Source: Haloarcula rara (lineage in GTDB: Archaea > Halobacteriota > Halobacteria > Halobacteriales > Haloarculaceae). From it: DNA of 64,000 bases. The DNA lies in contig NZ_CP119785.1 of NCBI RefSeq assembly GCF_029338235.1, positions 1,984,001 through 2,048,000 of the forward strand. Direction: 5' to 3'. Positions within the stretch are counted from its first letter, which is position 1. Every line of letters begins with the position of its first letter. This document shows, in pieces, positions 27,811-35,334 of this stretch. Made by a program: the position numbers and the translations under genes. The notes beneath the pieces were generated by a model. The model was not told the origin of the DNA and did not search any database. It saw only the letters and a list, made by a program, of their open reading frames with translations.

Positions 27811-28137
27811 AACAGCCAGAAAGCCCCGCCCAGCTACACTCGGGGGGCTCGCTGTCGTCCGAAAGGCGCGACGCGCCTTTCGTGATCACGAGAGAGCTTT
27901 GCTCTCTCGAACGACGCCCTTCACTCACTACGTTCGTTCCAGTGCTTACGTCGCCCGCCGTCGTGTAGCTGACCGCCCCTATCAGTCCACCCATGCCGGC
28001 TGGCCAACCGGCTACGGGCGGACTGAAAGGGGCGAGCGGCGACGGAAACCCCGACGATGTAAGGACCGCAGGGAACGCAGTGACCGAGGACCACAACGAG
28101 TCGCAGGACCGTCGCCGCTCGGGGCTTTCTGGCTGTT
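27811..28137 (+). repeat. Cloverleaf-like repeat element, class I, copy 1
   Basis: Fills most of the truA-pepF gap. Outer arms AACAGCCAGAAAGCCCC (27811) and GGGGCTTTCTGGCTGTT (28121-28137) enclose arm A (CAGCTACAC 27831-27839/GTGTAGCTG 27963-27971), a central stem GCCCCTATCAGTCCACCC (27975-27992)/GGGCGGACTGAAAGGGGC (28016-28033), and arm B (28033-28045/28109-28121). Arm A holds nested hairpins such as CGAAAGGCGCG/CGCGCCTTTCG. No transposase or open frame is present. Related copies are at 60.3 kb and, truncated, at 45.3 kb. Confidence 0.85.
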
Positions 28138-28218
28138 AGTAACGCTGTTTTCAGACTCAACTGTCCTGTCTACTAGCCCGGAAAGGCTTACTTCGGCGCC
28201 TTTCCTAACCCGAGGCAC

Positions 28219-30009
28219 ATGAGTTCGGTACCCGCACGCGACGATATCGACGAGGAGTACAAGTGGGCCCTCGAATCCCTCTACGCGGACGACGAGGCAT
28301 GGGAGGCGGCCTACGAGAAGGCAGAAGCACTAATCGAGGACCTCGAGGCCTACGAGGGCCGCTGCACGGACGACGCCGCGACCTTGCTGGCCACGCTCGA
28401 AACCTACGAGCAGCTGATGCGTACGGTTTCGAACGTCGCCTCTTACGCCCGGATGCGCCGGGACGAGGACACGACCGACGACACCTACCAGGCGCTCACT
28501 GCCCGCTCGCAGTCGCTCTCCTCTGAGGCGAGTTCCGCTGCCTCCTTCCTCGAACCCGAACTGCAGGAGCTGACCGAGGACGACATCGACGAGCTGGTCG
28601 AGGCCGAACCCGACCTGGCCGAGTACGAGCACTACTTCGACGACGTGCTCCGGATGAAACCCCACACCCGTTCGACGGAGGTCGAGAACCTGCTTGCGGA
28701 ACTGGGTGAGGTCACCGGCGCCGCCGGCGAGGTGTACAACATGCTCGCCAACGCCGACATGGAGTTCCCGACGGTGGAGGGGCCCGACGGCGACGCCCAG
28801 CCCATCACGCTCAACAACTTCACGACGCTGCAGAAACACCCCGACCGCGACTTTCGCCAGCGGGTGTACGAGACGTTCTACGACGAGTGGGAGGGCGTGC
28901 GAAACGCCGTCGGCACCGCGTACAAGAACTCGGTGAAGACGGACGTGAAGCTCGCGCAGGCCCGCAACTACGACACCGCTCGCGAGGCCGCGCTGAACGG
29001 CCCCAACGTGCCAAGCGAGGTGTACGACACGCTCGTCGACACCGTCAACGACAACCTGGACGCGCTCCACCGCCACGCGGAGCTGAAAGCCGACACTATC
29101 GAGGGCGACGACCTGCGGATGTGGGACCTCTACGTTCCGCTCGTCCAGGAGGAATCGCCCGAAGTCAGCTACGAGCAGGCCTGTGAGTACGTCACCGAGG
29201 CTGTCGCGCCGCTGGGCGAGGAGTACCAGTCCCGGTTGGCCGAGGGCCTCGATTCGCGGTGGGTCGACGTCTACGAGACCAAGCACAAGCAGTCCGGCGC
29301 CTATTCGGGCGGGACCTACGACTCACAGCCGTTCATCCTCATGAACTACCAGGACGACGTGGAGTCGATGTACACGCTGGCTCACGAACTCGGCCACTCG
29401 ATGCACTCTGAGTACACCAGCGAGTCCCAGCCCTACGTCTACTCGGGCTACGAGATATTCGTCGCCGAGGTCGCAAGCACCGTCAACGAGACGCTGCTGA
29501 CCCACCACCTGCTCGACACCGTCGAGGACGAGCAGCTGCGCCGGCACGTCCTCAACGAGTATCTCGAGCGGTTCCGCTCGACGCTCTATCGCCAGACCAT
29601 GTTCGCGGAGTTCGAACACCGCACTCACGAGATGGCCGAGGCCGGCGAGCCGCTGACCCCCGACAGACTCGACGACCTCTATGCCGACCTCAAGGGCGAG
29701 TACTACGCGCCCGCCGAACTGGACGACCGTATCGCCCGCGAGTGGATGCGCATCCCGCACTTCTACCGGGCGTTCTACGTCTACCAGTACGCGACCGGCA
29801 TCTCCGCTGCCGTCGCGCTCGTGGATGGGATTCTTGACGAGGGCGAGCCCGCGGCTCAGCGCTACATCGACTTCCTCTCCAGCGGCTCCCGGGAGTACCC
29901 GCTCGAACTGCTGCGTGGCGCCGGCGTCGACATGGCCTCGCCCGACCCCGTTGAGTCGGCCCTCGACACCTACGGCGAGTATCTCGACGAGTTCGCGAGC
30001 CTGCAGTAG
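28219..30009 (+). CDS. pepF: Oligoendopeptidase F (M3 family)
   Basis: 596 residues. The zinc site HELGH is at residues 389-393 in LAHELGHSMHSEYTS, with the downstream Glu in YEIFVAEVASTVNE, as in M3B peptidases. The N-terminal half is the helical lobe that restricts access to oligopeptides. It lies just upstream of the PAN gene, a sensible pairing for clearing proteasome products, though that link is inference. Start is the ATG shortly after an AGCCCGG-rich leader following repeat copy 1. Confidence 0.95.
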   Translation: MSSVPARDDIDEEYKWALESLYADDEAWEAAYEKAEALIEDLEAYEGRCTDDAATLLATLETYEQLMRTVSNVASYARMRRDEDTTDDTYQALTARSQSLSSEASSAASFLEPELQELTEDDIDELVEAEPDLAEYEHYFDDVLRMKPHTRSTEVENLLAELGEVTGAAGEVYNMLANADMEFPTVEGPDGDAQPITLNNFTTLQKHPDRDFRQRVYETFYDEWEGVRNAVGTAYKNSVKTDVKLAQARNYDTAREAALNGPNVPSEVYDTLVDTVNDNLDALHRHAELKADTIEGDDLRMWDLYVPLVQEESPEVSYEQACEYVTEAVAPLGEEYQSRLAEGLDSRWVDVYETKHKQSGAYSGGTYDSQPFILMNYQDDVESMYTLAHELGHSMHSEYTSESQPYVYSGYEIFVAEVASTVNETLLTHHLLDTVEDEQLRRHVLNEYLERFRSTLYRQTMFAEFEHRTHEMAEAGEPLTPDRLDDLYADLKGEYYAPAELDDRIAREWMRIPHFYRAFYVYQYATGISAAVALVDGILDEGEPAAQRYIDFLSSGSREYPLELLRGAGVDMASPDPVESALDTYGEYLDEFASLQ

Positions 30010-30090
30010 GATTCGGACATCTCTCGCACCCGCCCGGGCGGGCAAACGAGACGCTTGGCCGACACAAGCCGGGTGTGTGACCCAAAGGCA

Positions 30091-30098
30091 CTTTTAGT
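30091..30098 (+). promoter_or_regulatory. TATA box of the PAN gene
   Basis: CTTTTAGT lies about 30 bases before the ATG at 30125, predicting a very short leader. A CCCGCCCGGGCGGG palindrome sits at 30031-30044 upstream and might end pepF transcription. Confidence 0.5.
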
Positions 30099-30124
30099 CT
30101 CAACCGGTAGTACCGGGCAGTCAA

Positions 30125-31345
30125 ATGTCGCGCAGTCCCTCGCTTCCGGAACGACCACGCCTCGACCTCGACCCAGAGATGACGCCGGAAGAGCGTCTGG
30201 AGGCGCTCCGGGATCACTTCGAAGAGATAGTCCGTGTCAACGAACAGCTCACCGACCAGCTCGACAGCGCCCAGGAACGCCAGGCCGACCTCTCCGAGGA
30301 CGTCGACCAGCTCGAACGCGAAAACGAGACGCTCAAGACCTCCTCGCTGTACATCGCGACGGCCGAGGAGCTGACCGACGACGGCGTCGTCGTCAAACAG
30401 CACGGCAACAACCAGGAGGTGCTGACGGAAGTCTCGCCGTCGATTCGGGACACGCTCGAGGCCGGCGACCGCGTCGCCATCAACGACTCCTTCAGCGTCA
30501 AGCAGATTCTGGAAGCCGAGACGGATTCGCGCGCCCAGGCGATGCAGGTCGAGCGCTCGCCCGACGTGACCTACGCGGACATCGGCGGGCTCGAGGAACA
30601 GCTGATAGAAGTCCGAGAGGCCGTCGAGGAACCGCTGCTGAACGCCCAGCAGTTCAAGGACGTCGGCATCGAACCCCCGAGCGGCGTCCTGCTGCACGGG
30701 CCGCCCGGCACCGGCAAGACGATGCTCGCGAAAGCCGTCGCCAACGAGACCGACGCCACCTTCATCAAGATGGCCGGCTCGGAGTTAGTACGCAAATTCA
30801 TCGGCGAGGGCGCCCGCCTCGTCCGGGACCTCTTCGAACTGGCCTCCGAGCGCCAGCCCGCTATCATCTTCATCGACGAGATTGACGCTATCGCGGCCAA
30901 GCGAACCGAATCGAAGACTTCCGGCGACGCCGAGGTCCAGCGGACGATGATGCAACTCCTCTCGGAGATGGATGGCTTCGACGACCGCGGTGAGATCCGC
31001 ATCATCGCCGCGACCAACCGCTTCGATATGCTCGACCGCGCTATCCTGCGCCCGGGCCGGTTCGACCGCCTCATCGAAGTCCCGAATCCGGACGTCGATG
31101 GTCGCGAGCGCATTCTGGAGATTCACACCGAGGAGATGAACCTCGGCGCCGGCGTGGATCTGGGCGCCTTCGCCGCCGAGACCGAGGGGCTCTCGGGGGC
31201 CGAGCTTGCCTCGCTCACGACGGAGGCCGGGATGTTCGCCATCCGCGACGACCGGACCACCATCGAGCAGGCCGACCTCTACGACGCACTGGAGAAAATC
31301 GACCAGGACGAGGAGACGGGCAGTCAGCCGGTTGCCTTCGCCTGA
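30125..31345 (+). CDS. pan: Proteasome-activating nucleotidase (PAN)
   Basis: 406 residues. N-terminal coiled coil (about residues 25-75), OB domain (TSSLYIATAEELTDDGVVVKQ region), then the AAA+ domain with Walker A GPPGTGKT (192-199), Walker B IIFIDEIDAI, and the arginine-finger region RPGRFDR. PAN unfolds substrates and feeds the 20S proteasome. The C-terminus ends VAFA, so the gate-opening Hb-Y-X tail appears as Ala-Phe-Ala rather than the usual Leu-Tyr-X; Phe may replace Tyr. Haloarchaea usually have two PANs; which one this is I cannot say. Confidence 0.95.
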   Translation: MSRSPSLPERPRLDLDPEMTPEERLEALRDHFEEIVRVNEQLTDQLDSAQERQADLSEDVDQLERENETLKTSSLYIATAEELTDDGVVVKQHGNNQEVLTEVSPSIRDTLEAGDRVAINDSFSVKQILEAETDSRAQAMQVERSPDVTYADIGGLEEQLIEVREAVEEPLLNAQQFKDVGIEPPSGVLLHGPPGTGKTMLAKAVANETDATFIKMAGSELVRKFIGEGARLVRDLFELASERQPAIIFIDEIDAIAAKRTESKTSGDAEVQRTMMQLLSEMDGFDDRGEIRIIAATNRFDMLDRAILRPGRFDRLIEVPNPDVDGRERILEIHTEEMNLGAGVDLGAFAAETEGLSGAELASLTTEAGMFAIRDDRTTIEQADLYDALEKIDQDEETGSQPVAFA

Positions 31346-31346
31346 G

Positions 31347-31549
31347 AACCTTTTTCTGCGTCGGGTGGACTCGCTCCGCTCGTCCACCACTCCTTGAAAA
31401 ACGTTCGCGAAAAAGGCCGGAATCTCGGCCTTAGGCCTCGATTCCGGTGAACCGACGACTTCGTCGTCGGATGCTCACGCTGGACATCCTGCCTTTCCCC
31501 GTCTTCGCTCGGGTGTGGCAGAGCCACACCACTCGCTCGCGGCCACAGC
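31347..31549. repeat. Modular hairpin repeat, class II, copy B
   Basis: Begins two bases after the PAN stop. Same order as copy A at 15.8 kb: AACCTTTTTC, hairpin 1 (GGTGGAC/GTCCACC around TCGCTCCGCTC, 31364-31388), core GAAAAACGT..GCGAAAAAGGC (31396-31417), hairpin 2 (CCGGAAT/ATTCCGG), hairpin 3 (CCGACGAC TTC GTCGTCGG, 31452-31470), CCCCGTCTTCGC, hairpin 4 (GTGTGGC/GCCACAC), CGGCCACAGC. It fills the convergent gap to the MBL-fold gene. Confidence 0.8.
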
Positions 31550-31563
31550 GCCGTTAACCCGGT

Positions 31564-32964
31564 TCAGTCCGACCCGGCGCGGGCGTGACTCGCCGTCGCC
31601 TGCACGTCGGCGCCGTCGGCGTGGAACTCCCCGAGACAGTTGTAGAGACCCCGTTCGTAGATGTCCGGTTCCTTGCTGATGCCGATGTGCGAGCCGATTT
31701 TCGCGTCGGCCCAGTAGGCCCGGTGGGGACCCTCGAACAGACGCATCAGCAGCCGGGGGTCGATATCCATCTTCACCCAGCCGTCGTCGTAGTCGTCGGT
31801 ATCGAGGTCGCTGGTGTAAGAAAAGCCCGACCCGTCCATCGACAGTTCCAGGCAGACGTCGTCGACGAGCGGGACGAGGACGGTGGTGTCGCTCTCGAAG
31901 CCGATGTTGGCCCGCTTGCCCTCCATGTTCTCGTAGGCCAGCGGAACGTACGCCCGGAAATCCTGCAGGCTCGGTATCGGGTCGTGCTCGTAGTCGAACT
32001 CGCGGGGGGCGAGTTCGGTTTCGATGTACTCCTGTTTGGCGTCCTGGTCGATGGGCTCGAAGGGGGCCGAGCGCTCGCCGGTCGTGACGTCGATATGCTC
32101 GCCGGAGTTCAAGAAGACACACTCGTGTTCGGGCCCGGTGTGTTCCTCGAAGAACTCTTTGGCCTCGATTCGCGGGGGATTGGCGGTGTACTCGTTGAGC
32201 TCGGCGAGCTCGCCCGCGAGGACGTACTCGCCGGCGAAGGGGAGGTAGTACGTCGGTTCGAACAGGTCGATGAAGTTCAGGGCCAGTTCGTGTTTCTCCC
32301 GGATGACGCGGTCTCGTTCCTCGATTTTCTCCTCGTGGTCGTAGTTGGTGACCGCCTGCGGGTAAAACTGCGCGGCGCTGTACTGGTGACAGAGCAGGTC
32401 GATCTCGCCGTACTCGGCCTTTATTTTCTTGCAACTGGACTCGGCGATGGGGTAGGGACAGTCGTTCGTGTTGACCACCGTCTCCTCGCTGTCGGCGATG
32501 ACGGCCATCGAGTCGACCTGCGTCGAGCCGTCCTGGTCGGCCTCTTTGTCGTACCACGAGCAGCCAAAGAAGTTGCCACAGAGCTCGGGGTCACAGCCGT
32601 CGGCGGCCAGAATCTGGATGTGGGTGTCGCTGCCGAGGGCATATCGTTCGGCGTGGGGTAGCTCGACGGCCTCGAAGCCCAGCTCTTCGACGGCGTCTCG
32701 GAGGTAGTCCCAGCGGTAGTCGTGGATGAGGACGGGGATGTCGTCGTCCATCCGGGCCAGACTGTCCGGGTGGAAGTGGTCCGGGTGGACGTGGGAGACG
32801 TAGATGTAGTCCACGTCGTTGAAATCCTCGGGCTCGAAATCGGGCTCGGGGTAGTGGGCCCAGGAGCCGTAGTACGCCCCGTCGACGAGCCACGGGTCAC
32901 AGAGGACCGACGTGTCTTCGGTCTCGATCAGCACCGCCGCCGATTCGAGGTATGTGACTTGCAT
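31564..32964 (-). CDS. MBL-fold hydrolase (UlaG/CMP-Neu5Ac hydroxylase-like)
   Basis: 466 residues. The metallo-beta-lactamase metal motif is HVHPDHFHPD near residue 58, after LCDPWLVDGAYYGSW, in a layout like the UlaG-type branch. The long C-terminal half (GEYVLAGELAELNEY onward) resembles the non-Rieske part of CMP-N-acetylneuraminate hydroxylase relatives found in glycan clusters. No Rieske cysteines are visible, so a hydroxylase role is not supported. Probably a metal-dependent hydrolase of unknown substrate. It is monocistronic by position. Confidence 0.75.
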   Translation of the reverse strand: MQVTYLESAAVLIETEDTSVLCDPWLVDGAYYGSWAHYPEPDFEPEDFNDVDYIYVSHVHPDHFHPDSLARMDDDIPVLIHDYRWDYLRDAVEELGFEAVELPHAERYALGSDTHIQILAADGCDPELCGNFFGCSWYDKEADQDGSTQVDSMAVIADSEETVVNTNDCPYPIAESSCKKIKAEYGEIDLLCHQYSAAQFYPQAVTNYDHEEKIEERDRVIREKHELALNFIDLFEPTYYLPFAGEYVLAGELAELNEYTANPPRIEAKEFFEEHTGPEHECVFLNSGEHIDVTTGERSAPFEPIDQDAKQEYIETELAPREFDYEHDPIPSLQDFRAYVPLAYENMEGKRANIGFESDTTVLVPLVDDVCLELSMDGSGFSYTSDLDTDDYDDGWVKMDIDPRLLMRLFEGPHRAYWADAKIGSHIGISKEPDIYERGLYNCLGEFHADGADVQATASHARAGSD

Positions 32965-33130
32965 CAGTCGACAGGAAGGACCACGTGGCCATTGTTATCG
33001 CCGCGTTGTCGACGCTCGGCGGCGCGGACGGCCCGGATAAGCTCGGCTTGCCGCGCCGAACGTGCCGGCTTTCGCCCCGCGCCGCGGGCGAAACGAAACC
33101 CCTTAGCGGCCGGGTCCGCCACGCACAGAC

Positions 33131-33601
33131 ATGAGCACCATCCAGGTCGTGTGGGGGACCGCTACTGGCCCGACCGCGCTGTCGTCGTACGACGCGGCGC
33201 TTTCCGAGGCCGGCGTCCACAACTACAACCTGGTGACGCTCTCGTCGGTCATCCCCGCCGGTCCGGCCATCGAACTCGCGGGGACGGCCCCCGACCTGGG
33301 TCCGCCGGGCGAGGCCCTGGAGGTGGTCCAGTCGGCCGCGACCGCCGCGCCGGGCGAGCGGGCAGCCGCGGGCATCGGCTGGGCCCGCAGCGAGGACGGT
33401 CCCGGTATCTTCTACGAGGTCGACGGGACCGACCCCGAGACCGTGCGCGAAGAGATTCGCGAGGGACTGGCGGCCGGGCGGGCCCTCCGTGACTGGGCGT
33501 TCGTCGAGGAAGACGTCCGCGTCGAGTCGGTCGCGCCCGAGGACCGCCACGCAAGCGCGGTGGTCATCGCCACCTACGGCGAGAGCCATCCGGTCCTATA
33601 A
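33131..33601 (+). CDS. pdaD: Pyruvoyl-dependent arginine decarboxylase
   Basis: 156 residues. NLVTLSSVIPAGP contains the Ser38-Ser39 pair where these proenzymes self-cleave to form the pyruvoyl group, and GIGWARSEDG and HASAVVIATYGE complete the family pattern. It converts arginine to agmatine, used in archaea for polyamines and for agmatidine in the wobble base of tRNA-Ile2. The start is an ATG just after a CCTTAGCGG promoter-like stretch. Motifs are seen; the cellular use of agmatine is family knowledge. Confidence 0.93.
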   Translation: MSTIQVVWGTATGPTALSSYDAALSEAGVHNYNLVTLSSVIPAGPAIELAGTAPDLGPPGEALEVVQSAATAAPGERAAAGIGWARSEDGPGIFYEVDGTDPETVREEIREGLAAGRALRDWAFVEEDVRVESVAPEDRHASAVVIATYGESHPVL

Positions 33602-33658
33602 GCCGAGCTTTCGCCGGATAGACGCGGTTCGACGGCAACATTCTCGCAAAGCCACTGG

Positions 33659-33667
33659 CTTTTTATC
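33659..33667 (+). promoter_or_regulatory. TATA box of the DUF5811-like gene
   Basis: CTTTTTATC lies 31-39 bases before the ATG at 33698, in an otherwise gene-free gap of about 95 bases. Confidence 0.55.
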
Positions 33668-33697
33668 AGTCAGCTACCTACCCCAAGCAGAACCTTC

Positions 33698-34051
33698 ATG
33701 TACGGTAATTCGCCGTTCGGTGGCGAGACGGAGAAAGTAACGCTCACGCGTGAACAGCGCCAGACGCTGCGCCGGGACCTCGCGAGTGTCGCGGCCCGAA
33801 CGCGAGAGCTACTCCCGGGGGAGTTCGTGGTGGGGTCGGAAGTCAGTGACAGCGAGACAGGGCCACGAGCGACGATCGCGGTCCAGCCGCCGGTCGGCTC
33901 TGTGGTCAGTGCCGACTACCGGCCCGAAGACCCGGAGTCGGCGACCATCTCCGCCGACGAACGGGACGACCTCGCACAGGGTATCGCCGCCTCGGCGGCC
34001 CTGCAAGTCAAGCAGGTCATGGGCGAGGACAGCTCGCCGACAGCACAGTAG
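33698..34051 (+). CDS. Conserved haloarchaeal protein (DUF5811-like)
   Basis: 117 residues, MYGNSPFGGETEKVTLTREQ onward. It has a helical N-terminus (TREQRQTLRRDLASVAARTREL), a beta-rich middle (EVSDSETGPRATIAVQPP) and a helical end. I recognise it as the haloarchaeal family DUF5811, with no known function. No membrane segment or metal motif. It stands alone between arginine decarboxylase and a convergent small gene. Confidence 0.72.
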   Translation: MYGNSPFGGETEKVTLTREQRQTLRRDLASVAARTRELLPGEFVVGSEVSDSETGPRATIAVQPPVGSVVSADYRPEDPESATISADERDDLAQGIAASAALQVKQVMGEDSSPTAQ

Positions 34052-34108
34052 CGAGCGCCGTTTGCGACCGTCGGCGGTCCTCACAGTGTTGCGAAGCGAG
34101 ACGCCCGC

Positions 34109-34429
34109 TCAGCGACGACGCTGGCGCTGTGTCAGTGTCCAGCCGTCGTCGGTGAACGAGCCCCGAACGGCCTCGTAATCTCGGTCGGCCATCCCGTAGA
34201 AGGACTCGCGACCGACGGGTGTCTGCACCCGGAGCACGACGGTGTGTTCGGTGACGTCGAAGACGGTCAGCGACTGCCGGCCCGTCTCGTCGGTCCACGT
34301 CTCGCGGGGCTGACCTTCCCGCTCGACACAGGTATGGCCGTACTCCCAGCTGTGTGATTCGGCCCGGTCCAGCGCCGCCTGGAGCCCCACTCCCGGCACG
34401 TCAGACGACGACGTGTTCGACGTTGCCAT
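34109..34429 (-). CDS. Hypothetical haloarchaeal protein
   Basis: 106 residues from MATSNTSSSDVPGVGL. Beta-strand-rich, with a segment TGRQSLTVFDVTEHTVVLRV and a basic end TLTQRQRRR. It contains one Cys and no obvious motif. Start chosen at the first ATG after the short upstream extension. It heads leftward, convergent with the DUF5811-like gene. Family and function not recognised. Confidence 0.6.
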   Translation of the reverse strand: MATSNTSSSDVPGVGLQAALDRAESHSWEYGHTCVEREGQPRETWTDETGRQSLTVFDVTEHTVVLRVQTPVGRESFYGMADRDYEAVRGSFTDDGWTLTQRQRRR

Positions 34430-34516
34430 GCGAGACGTTACACCGAACACCGCAAAAAATCGTGTGATTCCGGCGTGCTCGCTGTGCCGGCGAGCGTGGG
34501 TCTTGACCCGTTGCGC

Positions 34517-34699
34517 TCACGCGTCCGTCGGCGGGTTGTAAAACAGCGCGTAGCCGATAGAGCCGGTCGCGGGTATCGAGCCCGCGGCCATGGCGACGGC
34601 GACGCTGAGTGAGGTCGCGACGGCTCCAAAGGCCGAAAGCGCCATCGCTATCGCGATGCTCGCCAGGACGAGGTCGGCCGTCGAGAGCGCCTCGGCCAT
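34517..34699 (-). CDS. Small two-helix membrane protein
   Basis: 60 residues, of which LVLASIAIAMALSAFGAVATSLSVAVAMAAG forms one or two membrane helices and IGYALFYNPPTDA the end. It precedes an AT-rich spacer with TAATTAAATATTATT. Probably real because of its hydrophobic composition and promoter-like upstream sequence, but no family is recognised. Confidence 0.5.
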   Translation of the reverse strand: MAEALSTADLVLASIAIAMALSAFGAVATSLSVAVAMAAGSIPATGSIGYALFYNPPTDA

Positions 34700-34737
34700 C
34701 GTGTCTGTGCGGAGACACGCCTGCTAATTAAATATTA

Positions 34738-34944
34738 TTACTCGCGTTCGGTGTGCTCGTGCTCGCCCGAGAGGAACGCCCCGATGTCGGGGCGTTCGTT
34801 GACGAAAAACGGCAGGACGACGCCGACGCCAAGCAGTAGCGCCAGCACGAGCGGTCCGGGGAGGTCCAGCCAGGCGGCAGTGTAGCTCAACAGTACTGCG
34901 AGGGCGCCACAGCCCAGCAAAATCTGGTTCTCGCGGGAGAGCAT
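34738..34944 (-). CDS. Small two-helix membrane protein
   Basis: 68 residues from MLSRENQILLGCGALAVLL. Two membrane helices (residues about 7-24 and 31-50, the second LVLALLLGVGVVLPFF) are followed by an acidic tail GEHEHTERE. The frame extends 11 codons further, but the shorter start fits the hydrophobic onset. Separate from the previous small membrane gene; no function inferred. Confidence 0.55.
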   Translation of the reverse strand: MLSRENQILLGCGALAVLLSYTAAWLDLPGPLVLALLLGVGVVLPFFVNERPDIGAFLSGEHEHTERE

Positions 34945-34980
34945 ACGCGCCCGTTCCACCGGGGCCGAAAAAAGCATGCC

Positions 34981-35334
34981 GCATGTTCCGGCGGAGTCTC
35001 GCTACTGCTCCGCGGGTCACTACGTTCCCCGTTCCGCTTCGAGATATCTCCCTTCGGTCGATATCTCGCTGCTCGCGGGTCGCTCCACTCCCCGCTGCGC
35101 TTTGTCGAGGTTCCTCACTCCGTTCGGAACCTCGCTACTGCTCTCCGGCTCCCTGCGGTCGCCGGTTCGCCCCGAGGTCTCGCCGGCTGCGAAACCTCGC
35201 TATGCTCGCGGGTCACTACGTTCCCCACTGCGCTTTGTCGAGGTTCCTCACTCCGTTCGGAACCTCGCTACTGCTCCGCGGCTCCCTACGGTCGCCGCGT
35301 CGCCTGGCGGTTTCGCCCGTCGGGCGAAACCGCC
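34981..35334. repeat. Array of 8-bp-stem/11-nt-loop hairpins (class III)
   Basis: This 390-base gap downstream of infB is wholly repeat. Hairpins: GAGATATC/GATATCTC around TCCCTTCGGTC (35041-35067); GAGGTTCC/GGAACCTC around TCACTCCGTTC (35107-35133); the same again at 35240-35266; and GGCGGTTTCGCCC/GGGCGAAACCGCC at the right edge. A 49-base stretch occurs identically at 35095-35143 and 35228-35276. Orientation is opposite to the copies after the cheF genes. No gene is supported here. Confidence 0.8.

Noticed and set aside
27811..28137. tRNA or known RNA gene because of cloverleaf shape
   Set aside because: Over 300 nt long, arms far too large, no T-loop GTTCGAATC pattern or acceptor end; no tRNA gene was found in the window.
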